IMG/VR virus record: IMGVR_UViG_3300007523_000082
Coordinates: 1-24,886 of that record
DNA from: a virus
DNA length: 24,886 nt
Reading direction: 5' to 3' (one strand)
Below, in pieces: positions 15,113 to 23,617 of this stretch. Each line of letters opens with the position of its first letter. Within the stretch, counting starts at the first letter, position 1. The position numbers and the translations under genes were made by a program. The notes under the pieces were generated by a model. That model was not told where the DNA came from, did not search any database, and saw only the letters and a list, made by a program, of their open reading frames with translations.

Positions 15113-15646
15113 CTAGGTAATTCTCATTCCGACTATTCCTTTGAATACTGCTTTCTTTTCAATCGCATCTATGCACCAGAAAAGTTTTGCTATTTCAAAG
15201 TCATTCATTCCTTCTTTAATCATAGGAGATTCAGGAAAATCTCCAATTTCTTGAAAGAATTTTGTATTAATCACAACACCGTTGAGTGAGCTAGACACGA
15301 AGTCATATTTTTGTTCAATGACCGGAAAAAGAATATCCTTTTCTGATTTTGCAAACATCTCTATTTTCTTTTCGAGATATGGTCTGATGCGGCTTCCTCC
15401 AAACATTAACAAAGCCCATTCATGTTTCATTTTCTTCATGCCAAGATTAATCAAACTTGTAATTGTGTCTTTGCCTTTGTATGTTGGACATATTTCCTTG
15501 AATTCTTTCATATCAGCAGCGTTAGCGTCGTCACCAACTATAGCGATTGACTCTCTGTCATAAGAATTGTGTCCGATTGAGCCTATGCTATTCTTGACCC
15601 CAGCAATATTTCTATCAGGGGAAAGGATTATAAATCCTAAATCCAT
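15113..15646 (-). CDS. GT2-like putative glycosyltransferase
   Basis: A 177-aa protein beginning at an ATG with AAGGA just upstream, 10 bases after the previous stop. It has the outline of a small GT-A (family 2-like) fold: the first strand MDLGFIILSPDRN with a short helix, a second strand ESIAIVGDDANAAD, a helix TITSLINLGMKKMKHEWALL, and a late region FQEIGDFPESPMIKEGMNDFE resembling the acceptor-side helices (compare the ED motif) of such enzymes. The usual D-x-D is replaced by FGGSRIR, so metal binding or activity may be altered. Likely role is sugar transfer in the infected cell, perhaps onto virion proteins; confidence in the fold is moderate. Confidence 0.62.
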   Translation of the reverse strand: MDLGFIILSPDRNIAGVKNSIGSIGHNSYDRESIAIVGDDANAADMKEFKEICPTYKGKDTITSLINLGMKKMKHEWALLMFGGSRIRPYLEKKIEMFAKSEKDILFPVIEQKYDFVSSSLNGVVINTKFFQEIGDFPESPMIKEGMNDFEIAKLFWCIDAIEKKAVFKGIVGMRIT

Positions 15647-15655
15647 GTTGTGTCC

Positions 15656-16435
15656 TTAAACAAACGAGATATCGTAATCAATTTTAATCACATCATCTTC
15701 TGATATTGCAGAAGATAAAGCAAATTCTCCATTTACTGAGTTTGAAACAAAGGACAAAAGAGTCCATGGATCATCAGCAAGTGGTCCGGGTGCATAAACT
15801 TCTATGTCTTCAAAAACTCTGACCCCATTTACATAAACACGTAGACTTCCATCAACAAATGGACTTGGGGTAGAGTCTACTGTATAATTGATATAATCTG
15901 GGTCCATCAAATTAACATCAACTGGAGTAGATCCATAAAAGTGTCTATGAGCAGCAGCTACTGGAAACCCAAGTTCAAATGTAAGAATGTTGGGAGCAGT
16001 TATAACTGGAACCACACTACTTGATGCTTGAAGTTCAATAACTCCACCATCAAACAATATCACAGAACTGCCATCTACATCAATCTGAATTGATAAATTT
16101 GTAGCGTCTTCTGAAATTAAATCTAACTTATCAGATTGATATTTGGTCATTCTAACATAATTTAATGTATCTGCGTGATCTTCTATGCTGTGCAAAGCTT
16201 CGTCAATTGCACTGGATTTTAAAGAACCGTCTGAATTTATAGACTGGTTCAAACGATTAGATACAGATCCTTGAGTGCCGATAGCATCCCTAATTTGTTC
16301 TAATAAGTTGTCTACAGACAAATTGATTAAATTCTGACGCCTTAAGATGTTCTTAAGAGGCAGATTGTCTATCTCCCAATGATAAGGATCTTGAGGATGA
16401 TATAAAACTTCTGGAATTAATTCTATGCGTGGGAT
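15656..16435 (-). CDS. Tail-module structural protein, apparent ATC start
   Basis: A 259-aa frame if read from 16435. A TTG at 16321 gives a 221-aa version, but clear coding sequence continues in frame upstream (PRIELIPEVLYHPQDPYHW, then NLPLKNILRRQNLINLSVDN), and no ATG, GTG or TTG occurs there. The codon where Met would be expected is ATC, preceded by AAGGAAGG (16442-16449) at 6-base spacing. Domains: a conserved-looking N-terminal segment, a helical part (LEQIRDAIGTQGSVSNRLNQ), and a beta-rich C-terminal half (GSLRVYVNGVRVFEDIEVY) like a small carbohydrate-type or collar sandwich. Family name not known to me; position argues for a virion protein. Confidence 0.75.
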   Translation of the reverse strand: MPRIELIPEVLYHPQDPYHWEIDNLPLKNILRRQNLINLSVDNLLEQIRDAIGTQGSVSNRLNQSINSDGSLKSSAIDEALHSIEDHADTLNYVRMTKYQSDKLDLISEDATNLSIQIDVDGSSVILFDGGVIELQASSSVVPVITAPNILTFELGFPVAAAHRHFYGSTPVDVNLMDPDYINYTVDSTPSPFVDGSLRVYVNGVRVFEDIEVYAPGPLADDPWTLLSFVSNSVNGEFALSSAISEDDVIKIDYDISFV

Positions 16436-16575
16436 AGCACACCTTCCTTAAATAAATATCCCCAGCGTTTTCCGCTCAGAATTTTACTTACAACAGAACA
16501 ATCTATGTTAAATTTATTGGACAAATTGGACTCCTTTAATAACTCTCGAAACAATACTTTAACAACTAATGCCGA
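16423..16575 (-). pseudogene. HTH tail remnant of a homing endonuclease
   Basis: A 50-codon open frame after a TGA (16576-16578), with no ATG. It reads LFRELLKESNLSNKFNI and then DCSVVSKILSGKRWGYLF, a typical helix-turn-helix end as found in the C-terminal part of phage HNH and LAGLIDADG homing endonucleases. No catalytic domain lies upstream, so it looks like the leftover of a decayed endonuclease. It runs 13 bases past the apparent ATC start of the next gene and contains that gene's ribosome-binding site. About 45 bases between it and the 118-aa gene hold nothing else recognisable. Confidence 0.5.
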
Positions 16576-16619
16576 TCAGGAATATAATTTGCTACATGAG
16601 TTGAATTTAGATTTATTTG

Positions 16620-16976
16620 TTATTGGAACTTATGAGAACCTACAGCATTTGTTATTCGAAGATAACCTGTAGCAACTCTTATAAATTGGTTATCTGGAAC
16701 TTTATTAATTGCATCAGATACAATTCTTACTATAAATTGTTTGAATTTATCGGGAGTCAATTGTTCTGACAAATATGCAGCCTGTTGTTCGGCAGACATT
16801 TTACTCATGTCTAAATTTAATCTAGGGGCTGTTTCCCAATCTTGTTTTTCAGGCTGAGTAGGCTGAGTAGGATTATCTCCTGAAAAATTTTCCATCCAAA
16901 TGTCATATTGATTTTTATAAAATGACTCATGCTTTGTTAAATGTTGATTCTGATCATTATTGTTTGTGAAATACAT
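16620..16976 (-). CDS. Small tail-module protein
   Basis: A 118-aa protein, not recognised. Its ATG has a good Shine-Dalgarno (TAGGAGCAAA) that lies in the 7-base gap after the LAGLIDADG gene. The N-terminus is Asn/Gln-rich and polar, with a short duplicated TQPTQP, followed by a helical region (KMSAEQQAAYLSEQLTPDKF) and a C-terminus (RIVSDAINKVPDNQFIRVA) with helix then strands. It has no membrane segment. It could be a small baseplate or assembly factor; position between tail genes is the only hint. Confidence 0.72.
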   Translation of the reverse strand: MYFTNNNDQNQHLTKHESFYKNQYDIWMENFSGDNPTQPTQPEKQDWETAPRLNLDMSKMSAEQQAAYLSEQLTPDKFKQFIVRIVSDAINKVPDNQFIRVATGYLRITNAVGSHKFQ

Positions 16977-16983
16977 TTTGCTC

Positions 16984-17979
16984 CTATTTTCTTAAGTTAG
17001 ATTGGTTGACCAATCTCGACACTGTGCTTTGATTGATATTTAGTGTTTCTGCAATGTTTTTTTGAGAAACTCCTTGTGAGTTCATGTCAACTACCTGTCG
17101 CTTTTTATCTTTTGTAACTCGTGGTTTTTTAAGCTTTGGTCTACTGAGACCAAGATGACCCCATTGTTCTCCAGATAAAACAGCAGAGATGTTAGATGTT
17201 CCAATTTTCTCTGCTATTTCTTTCTGTAACATGCCTTCATCCCTCATTCTAAATATCTCATGCACCTTATCTTCTGTAAGAATAGATCCAGAATGGTCTT
17301 CTCCTCGATGTGGCTGTTTTGTATATCCGATGGTTTCTGTTTTATACTTGAAGCAATCCCATTCAATATGTGGCTTTATCATATCAATGAAATCAAAGTA
17401 TGAGTTGCGACCAATGTAAATTTTGTATTGTCCTTCTTTTCTACCGCCAGTTTTTTTGTGACTATTTATTCCAATATCTTCTTTAAGTCTATTGATCAAA
17501 AAATCTACTTCATCAACCGTAAAGCTTTGTGTATTTAACTCAATGTTAGCATCTTTTTGGTTATTGCTGCCGTCATCCATGTGCCAAATGCACAATGTAA
17601 GTGGCGTCAGTTTGATGTCTGTAGGAACTATCTTACGTCTTTTGAATCTATGATGATCTGTGCGAGGTACATACCACTTAGATTCAATCTGATTCCAAAT
17701 TTTGTCGCAACGAGAACAAAAAACATATCTATCGAAATGTGACTTTTTGCCATTTGCAACTATTCCAGTAGCTTTGATTGTCATCGGCCTGACAGAACAA
17801 CCAAAACTCAGGAATTCTTTAACATACCAACAAATATAACTGCTTTTGTCGTCTCCTTGGTGATCTCGTTTTGATTGTCCAATCTGTAGTTTCATCATCG
17901 GATCAACGAAATTCGTCCAAATTGTTCCGTCGCCCAAAAGCGATCCTGTAACTATCTGTGTTTGTCTCTCTGTAAGCAT
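16984..17979 (-). CDS. Free-standing LAGLIDADG homing endonuclease with C-terminal HTH
   Basis: A 331-aa protein starting at the ATG at 17979, which has AAAGGAGG five bases upstream; the longer frame to 18027 ignores that site. Two LAGLIDADG-type helices are visible: QIVTGSLLGDGTI (about residues 8-20) and LTLCIWHMDDGSNN (127-140), as in the LAGLIDADG_2 group typical of intron-type endonucleases. A Cys pair (CSRC, about 88-91) sits between them. The last 100 residues carry two helix-turn-helix-like units (EIAEKIGTSNISAVLSG and NIAETLNINQSTVSRLV). It would cut a specific DNA site to copy its own gene. Surrounding genes are intact and separated by only 7 and 55 bases, so it behaves as a free-standing insertion, with no intron seen. 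Confidence 0.88.
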   Translation of the reverse strand: MLTERQTQIVTGSLLGDGTIWTNFVDPMMKLQIGQSKRDHQGDDKSSYICWYVKEFLSFGCSVRPMTIKATGIVANGKKSHFDRYVFCSRCDKIWNQIESKWYVPRTDHHRFKRRKIVPTDIKLTPLTLCIWHMDDGSNNQKDANIELNTQSFTVDEVDFLINRLKEDIGINSHKKTGGRKEGQYKIYIGRNSYFDFIDMIKPHIEWDCFKYKTETIGYTKQPHRGEDHSGSILTEDKVHEIFRMRDEGMLQKEIAEKIGTSNISAVLSGEQWGHLGLSRPKLKKPRVTKDKKRQVVDMNSQGVSQKNIAETLNINQSTVSRLVNQSNLRK

Positions 17980-18034
17980 AATTGCCTCCTTTCGGATATT
18001 TATACCACAAACAAAAAGAATTGGCAACTATTTT

Positions 18035-18505
18035 TCAGATGAAGTTTAAGCGCCAATTGAACGTAATTTGCATGTCTTCTGTTTTGTTAAGATCTGCAAA
18101 TGTAGTCATACTGTATAAATCTCCATTAGCCATTTGTAGAGCCATTTCATTTAATGTGACCCCTACAATCTCATTAAATGATATTACAGACGTTAATATG
18201 ACCTGTGTTGGCATTGAACCATCAACACTGGCGATTACAGGCTTAGAGAGTCTAGTGACTCCAAATAAACCTTCTCGACCAGCATTCACGTATTTTTTAA
18301 CTCCACTCTGAGTTCCGCCATCTCCAAACAACATTCGAGTGATGTAAAATTGATAGCTATCTCCAATTTGATTTGCTAAACTCCTACAAAGAGCACGTCT
18401 TCCTGTCAAAAGAATGGTATTATCGACATTGAATATTTCTTTTTCTCCATCTTTCCATTCTCTAATAATTTCCACATCTCCCAATGCAAATGTATCACTG
18501 TTCAT
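18035..18505 (-). CDS. Baseplate/tail-associated protein
   Basis: A 156-aa protein, family not recognised. Its ATG overlaps the stop of the 1036-aa baseplate gene by 4 bases (ATGA), with GAAGGAG upstream, so it is translationally coupled to a wedge-type gene and is probably assembled with it. Features: an N-terminal strand-rich segment (DVEIIREWKDGEKEIFNVDN), a central Gly-rich part (RMLFGDGGTQSGVKKYVNAG), and a beta-rich C-terminus ending in MQITFNWRLNFI, all consistent with a small all-beta virion protein. The LAGLIDADG gene follows after 55 bases; the wedge operon may have continued directly before that insertion. Confidence 0.78.
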   Translation of the reverse strand: MNSDTFALGDVEIIREWKDGEKEIFNVDNTILLTGRRALCRSLANQIGDSYQFYITRMLFGDGGTQSGVKKYVNAGREGLFGVTRLSKPVIASVDGSMPTQVILTSVISFNEIVGVTLNEMALQMANGDLYSMTTFADLNKTEDMQITFNWRLNFI

Positions 18506-21500
18506 AATGCTACTCCTTCTTCGGTGTTGCCAGATCTTGTTTCAATTGTAAAAGAGACGCCTTCTTCCTGACCTACATTTTCTTGCATCCCTGTTCCGCC
18601 AGCCGACAGTGCAACAATTGCTAAGTTCCCAACTGGATCTGAAATTGTTCTAATTACTGGATCATTTCCATCACGATCTAATTCACTAAATACTGTAAAT
18701 CCCACGTTTACTCCAATTTTTGGAAAATGCACCAAACTATAAGCCACTGTTGTCCCGCCAGAATTAGAAGTCATCCAATATTGATCTCTTCCAGATAATT
18801 TGACTTCTTTTTCATCCCATTCAAGAATTCTAAAGAACTCTTCGTTGATTTTAAACATGTAGTTTTCTTTAAAATTATTATCTTCTAACAAGAGAACGGG
18901 AGGGTTACTTCCATTTTGAATATCAAATTCTGATTCATGATCATCAAATGTAGTTAAATGCAATCCTTTATATCCAAATTGCCCAATTTTCCTATTGGCA
19001 ATTCTTCTTCTTATTTCAACTGTAACCCCAGCCATGTCGCCATCTGTCCAATTTCTTATCCAGAATTCTTGACCAGAAAACGAAACAACTTCATATTCTG
19101 TGCTGTTGTAATATAGGAAGTCTCCAATGTTTACTACTTGATGAATTTCTAAAATACTATCATTGAAGTTAACAATAGCACGTCTTTCTACGGCTAAATT
19201 TGATTCATCTGATTCGTAAATTTCTACATCATTATCGTCAAGTATTTGGTATGTTATATTTGTTGTGTTTGATGTTGGAAGACTTGAATTTCCACTAAGA
19301 ATTAAGGCTCCATTGACTAAATCTTTGATTTCATATGGAGTTAATGAATATGCTGGAATAAGAACTTTCCATGATCCGCCAGTGTAATCTGGGGTATTAT
19401 CTATGTCCCATAATGTCTTTACTCCAAGATCTTCAAACAACACAGTTGAATCTGTAAATTGTAAATAATCATCTTGGTTGATCTGTGTAGAAAAATTGCT
19501 GTAAGTTATATTCGACAAATTGAATGTAAATTGACTTTCATTTAAAGGCTCATTAACGGCAGATGATACATTTGCTGTTCTTCCGTCCAAATTTGAAATT
19601 GTATATGTTCCAGCATTCGGAGAAGGAGAAAGAACTTCCAAAACGTGATATTGCAACATCACGCCAGTATCCTGAAGAATAACGTCTGGAGTTACAATTG
19701 AAACATATTCATTTATAGCTGTGCCTAACTTTCCAGACAGAACTGTCATTTGATCAGCCAGTGTTTCTCTATCAACATACCATTCTGAATTGATGTGTCT
19801 TGTAAATATTGGATTAGACTCTCCAGATAAATGATTTTCAATTCTGTTAATATGAACTAAAAAATCAATTGCTTCTGTTGGCGGATGAACGAATTCACTA
19901 ACTTCACCAGTGAAACTGATTGTTTGCAATACGGAATGAAAAGGCATAAATTCTTTAAGAACATCTTGAGCTTCAAGCATTCTGTCATTGCAAAGTTCTT
20001 CAACGCCAATATCAACGCTGTAGCTGCTGCCAATACAAGATCCACAAGGATCAATGAATTTTTTGTCTATGTTACATACATCATACGATGGTCTTGTGCT
20101 GCCATTGTACTCTTCCATGTTGTAAATGTTTTCAGAGTATGCAAACTCAGTTCTAATAAATCCAAACACCAAAGGATCAGCAAATGGATGTTTTACTGGG
20201 ACCAATACAGAAAACAAAGGATCTTTTTCATCAATAATCCTGACATTCCAATTCTTGGGCGGAAACTCTTGATTGGCTTCATCTCTGTTGTCTAGTAAAG
20301 GTAAATCTCTGAGATAGTTTTCTAATTGTTGTTCTGATGGGTTTGGTATTTCTTTGTATTTGTAAAGAACACGAATTATATCTCCTTCAAATATATCAAC
20401 AGGGGCAGAAGACAATTCGTCTCCAATCCATGTCATTGTTATTTTTTCATTACACTCTTCATCTTCTTCAAATCTAACATAATCTAATGAATATTCTGTG
20501 TAGTTACTTTCATTATCTCTTCTAACCCAAACACTAAAATTATTTTCATCGATCGGCAAAACAATTGTTTGTTTGTCCAATATAAATGTTGGACTGGATT
20601 CGACTTTAAAAGATTCCTGCCAAGTGTATTTTGATGTTATTTGCCAATGTTGCGTAATTGAATTTAACGACATTCCTGACTGAGCGAAGGCGTCTGACAA
20701 TGCTCCAATCGTCCCTTTTCTCTTAAACAAAGGAATCGCTTCTTTTATTTGTCTTCTCCACAATGTCGGGTCATCTGACTTCAAACGTAGATCAAACAAA
20801 TTAGACAAATACATCAATAAAGATTCGTGTATTGCATTTGAATCATACAAATCAATGATTTGATTGGCGAAATTTTCCAGAATTGTAAATCCACTTCCAA
20901 CCGCTTGATTTAATCTTTGTGTTGTTTGAGGGGTTAAATCATTATCTGTAAGAAATGTTTTATACATTTCTGGCAAATACTTTTCGAGCAAAGTGTTATA
21001 TTTTCCCTCTGGTGCAGCATGAGTTGGAATAGAAATGGCTGCTCTTGGATCTCCCACAATATTGAATGGTGTATGTGATGTTAGTTTTGATCCAGCAGGA
21101 TTTGGAGTCCAAGTCCAGCATAAGAAATAATTTCCTTCTCTAATGCTTCCGTTGGCATCCCATTCAAACTCAAATTGACCTTCAATCAGATCACCATCTT
21201 TATCAACAGATTGAAAAAATTGAGAGTTATCTAAATCTGTAGAAAGCCAAGCTGGATATGTTGGAGTTCCAATTACTTCAACAGCACGTCTATCTTTGTA
21301 GTAATACGGCATAATCATTGAACTGGAAGATAATTCTTTTTGAAGCTTTTCTACTTTTGAAAGATTTTCTGGCGTTGGGTCTAAACAAGCTACAGCTACA
21401 GCTTTATCTAAAGCGTCACGTATGGTTTGATTTTGGATTTTATAGTCATATTCCCCCCAATTTGTTCCAATAAAATTTCTCTCGACATAATACACAGTTG

Positions 21501-21612
21501 CTGAATCAATCTTATACGGAGTATCAAAACATCCATTCGTATCCGTGGTTTGTATCTTTAGCAAGATCGTATCTGTTGTTCTGGGGTTGTCTGTGAAATT
21601 TTTTAGCGTCAT
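18502..21612 (-). CDS. Large baseplate wedge protein, tail-protein-I/gp7-like
   Basis: A 1036-aa protein. Residues about 205-310 match the phage tail protein I pattern (P2 gpI and related T4 gp7-type wedge parts): KYLPEMYKTFLTDNDLTPQ, a helix LENFANQIIDLYDSNAI, then NLFDLRLKSDDPTLWRRQIK and the ending LFKRKGTIGALSDAF. The preceding 200 residues and the very long C-terminal part are mostly beta-type segments, with a Cys/Gly-rich insert near SCIGSSYSVDIG and later VRRRIANRK-like strands. P2 gpI is only about 180 residues, so this is a greatly extended form, probably supporting a larger baseplate. It starts 2 bases after the gp6/J-like stop and overlaps the next gene, placing it centrally in the wedge operon. 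Confidence 0.87.
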   Translation of the reverse strand: MTLKNFTDNPRTTDTILLKIQTTDTNGCFDTPYKIDSATVYYVERNFIGTNWGEYDYKIQNQTIRDALDKAVAVACLDPTPENLSKVEKLQKELSSSSMIMPYYYKDRRAVEVIGTPTYPAWLSTDLDNSQFFQSVDKDGDLIEGQFEFEWDANGSIREGNYFLCWTWTPNPAGSKLTSHTPFNIVGDPRAAISIPTHAAPEGKYNTLLEKYLPEMYKTFLTDNDLTPQTTQRLNQAVGSGFTILENFANQIIDLYDSNAIHESLLMYLSNLFDLRLKSDDPTLWRRQIKEAIPLFKRKGTIGALSDAFAQSGMSLNSITQHWQITSKYTWQESFKVESSPTFILDKQTIVLPIDENNFSVWVRRDNESNYTEYSLDYVRFEEDEECNEKITMTWIGDELSSAPVDIFEGDIIRVLYKYKEIPNPSEQQLENYLRDLPLLDNRDEANQEFPPKNWNVRIIDEKDPLFSVLVPVKHPFADPLVFGFIRTEFAYSENIYNMEEYNGSTRPSYDVCNIDKKFIDPCGSCIGSSYSVDIGVEELCNDRMLEAQDVLKEFMPFHSVLQTISFTGEVSEFVHPPTEAIDFLVHINRIENHLSGESNPIFTRHINSEWYVDRETLADQMTVLSGKLGTAINEYVSIVTPDVILQDTGVMLQYHVLEVLSPSPNAGTYTISNLDGRTANVSSAVNEPLNESQFTFNLSNITYSNFSTQINQDDYLQFTDSTVLFEDLGVKTLWDIDNTPDYTGGSWKVLIPAYSLTPYEIKDLVNGALILSGNSSLPTSNTTNITYQILDDNDVEIYESDESNLAVERRAIVNFNDSILEIHQVVNIGDFLYYNSTEYEVVSFSGQEFWIRNWTDGDMAGVTVEIRRRIANRKIGQFGYKGLHLTTFDDHESEFDIQNGSNPPVLLLEDNNFKENYMFKINEEFFRILEWDEKEVKLSGRDQYWMTSNSGGTTVAYSLVHFPKIGVNVGFTVFSELDRDGNDPVIRTISDPVGNLAIVALSAGGTGMQENVGQEEGVSFTIETRSGNTEEGVAL

Positions 21613-21614
21613 AA

Positions 21615-23171
21615 TTACTCGTAAATGAAGTTGATGTCGATTGATCCGGGTCTAACTATTTCAAAGAATCTTGCTGTAACTATTTCTCCAGAATTCGATT
21701 CATTGTCAGTGACAAAGTTTGTTTCTGTTCCTTTGATTTCTTTGATATCAGCCAGTTCCTTTATCATATCCGATGATTTCAAGTCTTGACCATAATCCCA
21801 TTTATTCAATGAGAAGAATGTGTTTATTTTAAGATTGATTCTCTCTTTGATTTCATCTTCAAACTTTCTGTAGAACTTATCAACCAATACATCCAATGCA
21901 ACATCAACTATAATTACAACTCCATCCCTGATACAAACATGATCTGTAATCATTTTCTTTGATTGAAGTTCTTCTGATAAAGCATTTTTTAATTGGCTGT
22001 TTGCTTCAATTAAGTCTTCTGGTGCGTCTAATGCTAAAATGTATAGATCAATGACATTGGCAGCACATCCATATTGTCTTAAAACTGCTTTTGATTTTCC
22101 AATCTTACCTTGAAACTCTGTAGTAAATTGATTGCTCACTGTTTCATAATCATCACCAGTGACAGCACGATTCTGAGTTCTTAACCAACTTGGAAGCTTT
22201 CTTTTAATGTCTTCAAGAGTATCTCCGGAATACCCGAATTCACCTCTGGTGTAATTTTTGAATGTAACAGTTGATCTAAAGTTGAACCCCGGAACTAAGA
22301 AATTTCTCTGAAACTCAATTGATCCGGTCACTATATTTCCAGATGTTCCACCTCCAACTCTGTGCGTTACAGTTATTGAAGAACCATCAGAAGGTATCAT
22401 TCCAGCTCTGTTGTTTCCAAATATTATAAAAGCACTATAATCTGAATCATATTCTACTCTGAATTCACGTCTCGGTTGTGAATCTGTAAAATAACTAACT
22501 GGAATCCAAGGCATTCCATCAACATAAACATTAACAGAATTCCAAATTACAGGATTAGAGCTTATTCGATATGATTGATTCGTTTCACCAGATCCAGCAA
22601 GTTGCTGAGAAATGGTTCTGCCTTCTAAGCCAACTAAATTTGTATTTATGAATTGTCCCGCACTAATGAAAATAGGATCATAAAATCTTGGATTGTTTTC
22701 TGAATCTGCGGCGAACAATTCAATTGTTTTTGGACCTTCGCTAGTTGAAAAATCAACCAACACAGGAGTTGGAATAACCAGATCTGTTTCTAGTAAATTA
22801 TTAATCGTTGCCGACCAAAATGATCTTGCTCCGACTGGAGGCTGTGGTCTAAATCCAACAAGAGTCGAAAGTCTGAATGCGTTGTCAACCTCCGTTACCG
22901 TGTCTATGAATATTTCATTTGCAATCTGGTCGATCTTAAACGACATTGTATCTGCAATGAATGCCCAATTTTCTATGAGCATTACAGCTAAATCAGATTC
23001 TACAAAGTCATTGAAGTTATCAGAAAATCGCTCTTTAATAAAATCAACTAATCTAGCTTTCATAGACCAGAAGTCTTGATTAGTGTAATTTACATTTGTT
23101 AATTTTGGCGTTTTGATTAAACTTGAAATGTCATAAGGTGTAACATCAAATGGGCAATTTGCATAATTCAT
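21615..23171 (-). CDS. Baseplate wedge protein, gp6/J-like
   Basis: A 518-aa protein of the baseplate J/gp6 family, which forms the ring joining wedges around the hub of contractile tails. Diagnostic parts: the N-terminal helical region with SDLAVMLIENWAFIADTMSF (about 59-78), the middle beta region with FGNNRAGMIPSDG (251-263), and the near-invariant NRAVTGDDYETV (334-345) that starts the C-terminal J domain. The C-terminus continues with the expected strand-helix repeats (IIVDVALDVLVDKFYRKFED). Length fits J/gp6 proteins. The start codon immediately follows the gp25-like stop (TAA then ATG) with GGGGGA as ribosome site. Confidence 0.95.
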   Translation of the reverse strand: MNYANCPFDVTPYDISSLIKTPKLTNVNYTNQDFWSMKARLVDFIKERFSDNFNDFVESDLAVMLIENWAFIADTMSFKIDQIANEIFIDTVTEVDNAFRLSTLVGFRPQPPVGARSFWSATINNLLETDLVIPTPVLVDFSTSEGPKTIELFAADSENNPRFYDPIFISAGQFINTNLVGLEGRTISQQLAGSGETNQSYRISSNPVIWNSVNVYVDGMPWIPVSYFTDSQPRREFRVEYDSDYSAFIIFGNNRAGMIPSDGSSITVTHRVGGGTSGNIVTGSIEFQRNFLVPGFNFRSTVTFKNYTRGEFGYSGDTLEDIKRKLPSWLRTQNRAVTGDDYETVSNQFTTEFQGKIGKSKAVLRQYGCAANVIDLYILALDAPEDLIEANSQLKNALSEELQSKKMITDHVCIRDGVVIIVDVALDVLVDKFYRKFEDEIKERINLKINTFFSLNKWDYGQDLKSSDMIKELADIKEIKGTETNFVTDNESNSGEIVTARFFEIVRPGSIDINFIYE

Positions 23172-23588
23172 TTATCCCCCGAGTGGTAACTGTAATACAA
23201 GAGACTCTACCTGCGATATATTATCAGGATCAACAAATGATATCTTGATCCCCAGTATATTTTCAATCTCATCTCCTTGATCATCTTTATTAAGATCTTC
23301 ACGATTAAATTTTGAAGTGACTGATATATCAGAAATCACAATACGTGGTTCCCATTTTGTAATTGAGTCTGCAATCATTTGTTTTGCAATTATCTCTAAA
23401 GAAGAATCATTCTGTTCAAAAATCAATTTTCTTAAAGGAGTTCCAAAATCCGGCAACATACACCTTTCTCCCGGATTTGTCAAAAGAAGCTGCAATAAAT
23501 CTGCTTTGATTTGGTCTACACCATTATTTTGTGCCAATAAACCTCTAGTTGTTTTTACTAATGGATATTGTAATCCAAGAAATTTCAT
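23172..23588 (-). CDS. Baseplate wedge protein, gp25-like
   Basis: A 138-aa protein of the gp25/W (GPW_gp25) family. The hallmark is NPGERCMLPDFGTPLRKLIF (38-57), the highly conserved ER...PDFG...L segment that sits at the sheath-initiating wedge in contractile tails and related injection systems. The length is close to T4 gp25, and C-terminal strands (GIKISFVDPD, SLVLQLPLGG) complete the small alpha/beta fold. An AAAGGAAAAC ribosome site precedes the ATG. It lies between the gp5-like and gp6/J-like genes, the usual neighbours in contractile-tail clusters. The family is lysozyme-like in older names but is not expected to be catalytic. Confidence 0.95.
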   Translation of the reverse strand: MKFLGLQYPLVKTTRGLLAQNNGVDQIKADLLQLLLTNPGERCMLPDFGTPLRKLIFEQNDSSLEIIAKQMIADSITKWEPRIVISDISVTSKFNREDLNKDDQGDEIENILGIKISFVDPDNISQVESLVLQLPLGG

Positions 23589-23617
23589 AATTTGTTTTCC
23601 TTTTATTGTATAGGTAT

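Noticed and set aside
16505-16672. A 55-aa plus-strand ORF in the gap upstream of the 259-aa gene
   Set aside because: It has no ribosome site, is antisense to the 118-aa gene at one end and to the HTH-remnant frame at the other, and its sequence looks like a shadow of AT-rich DNA.
16984-18034. Possible group I intron around the LAGLIDADG gene
   Set aside because: Flanking genes are complete with their own starts and stops; no split gene or intron core pairing was apparent.
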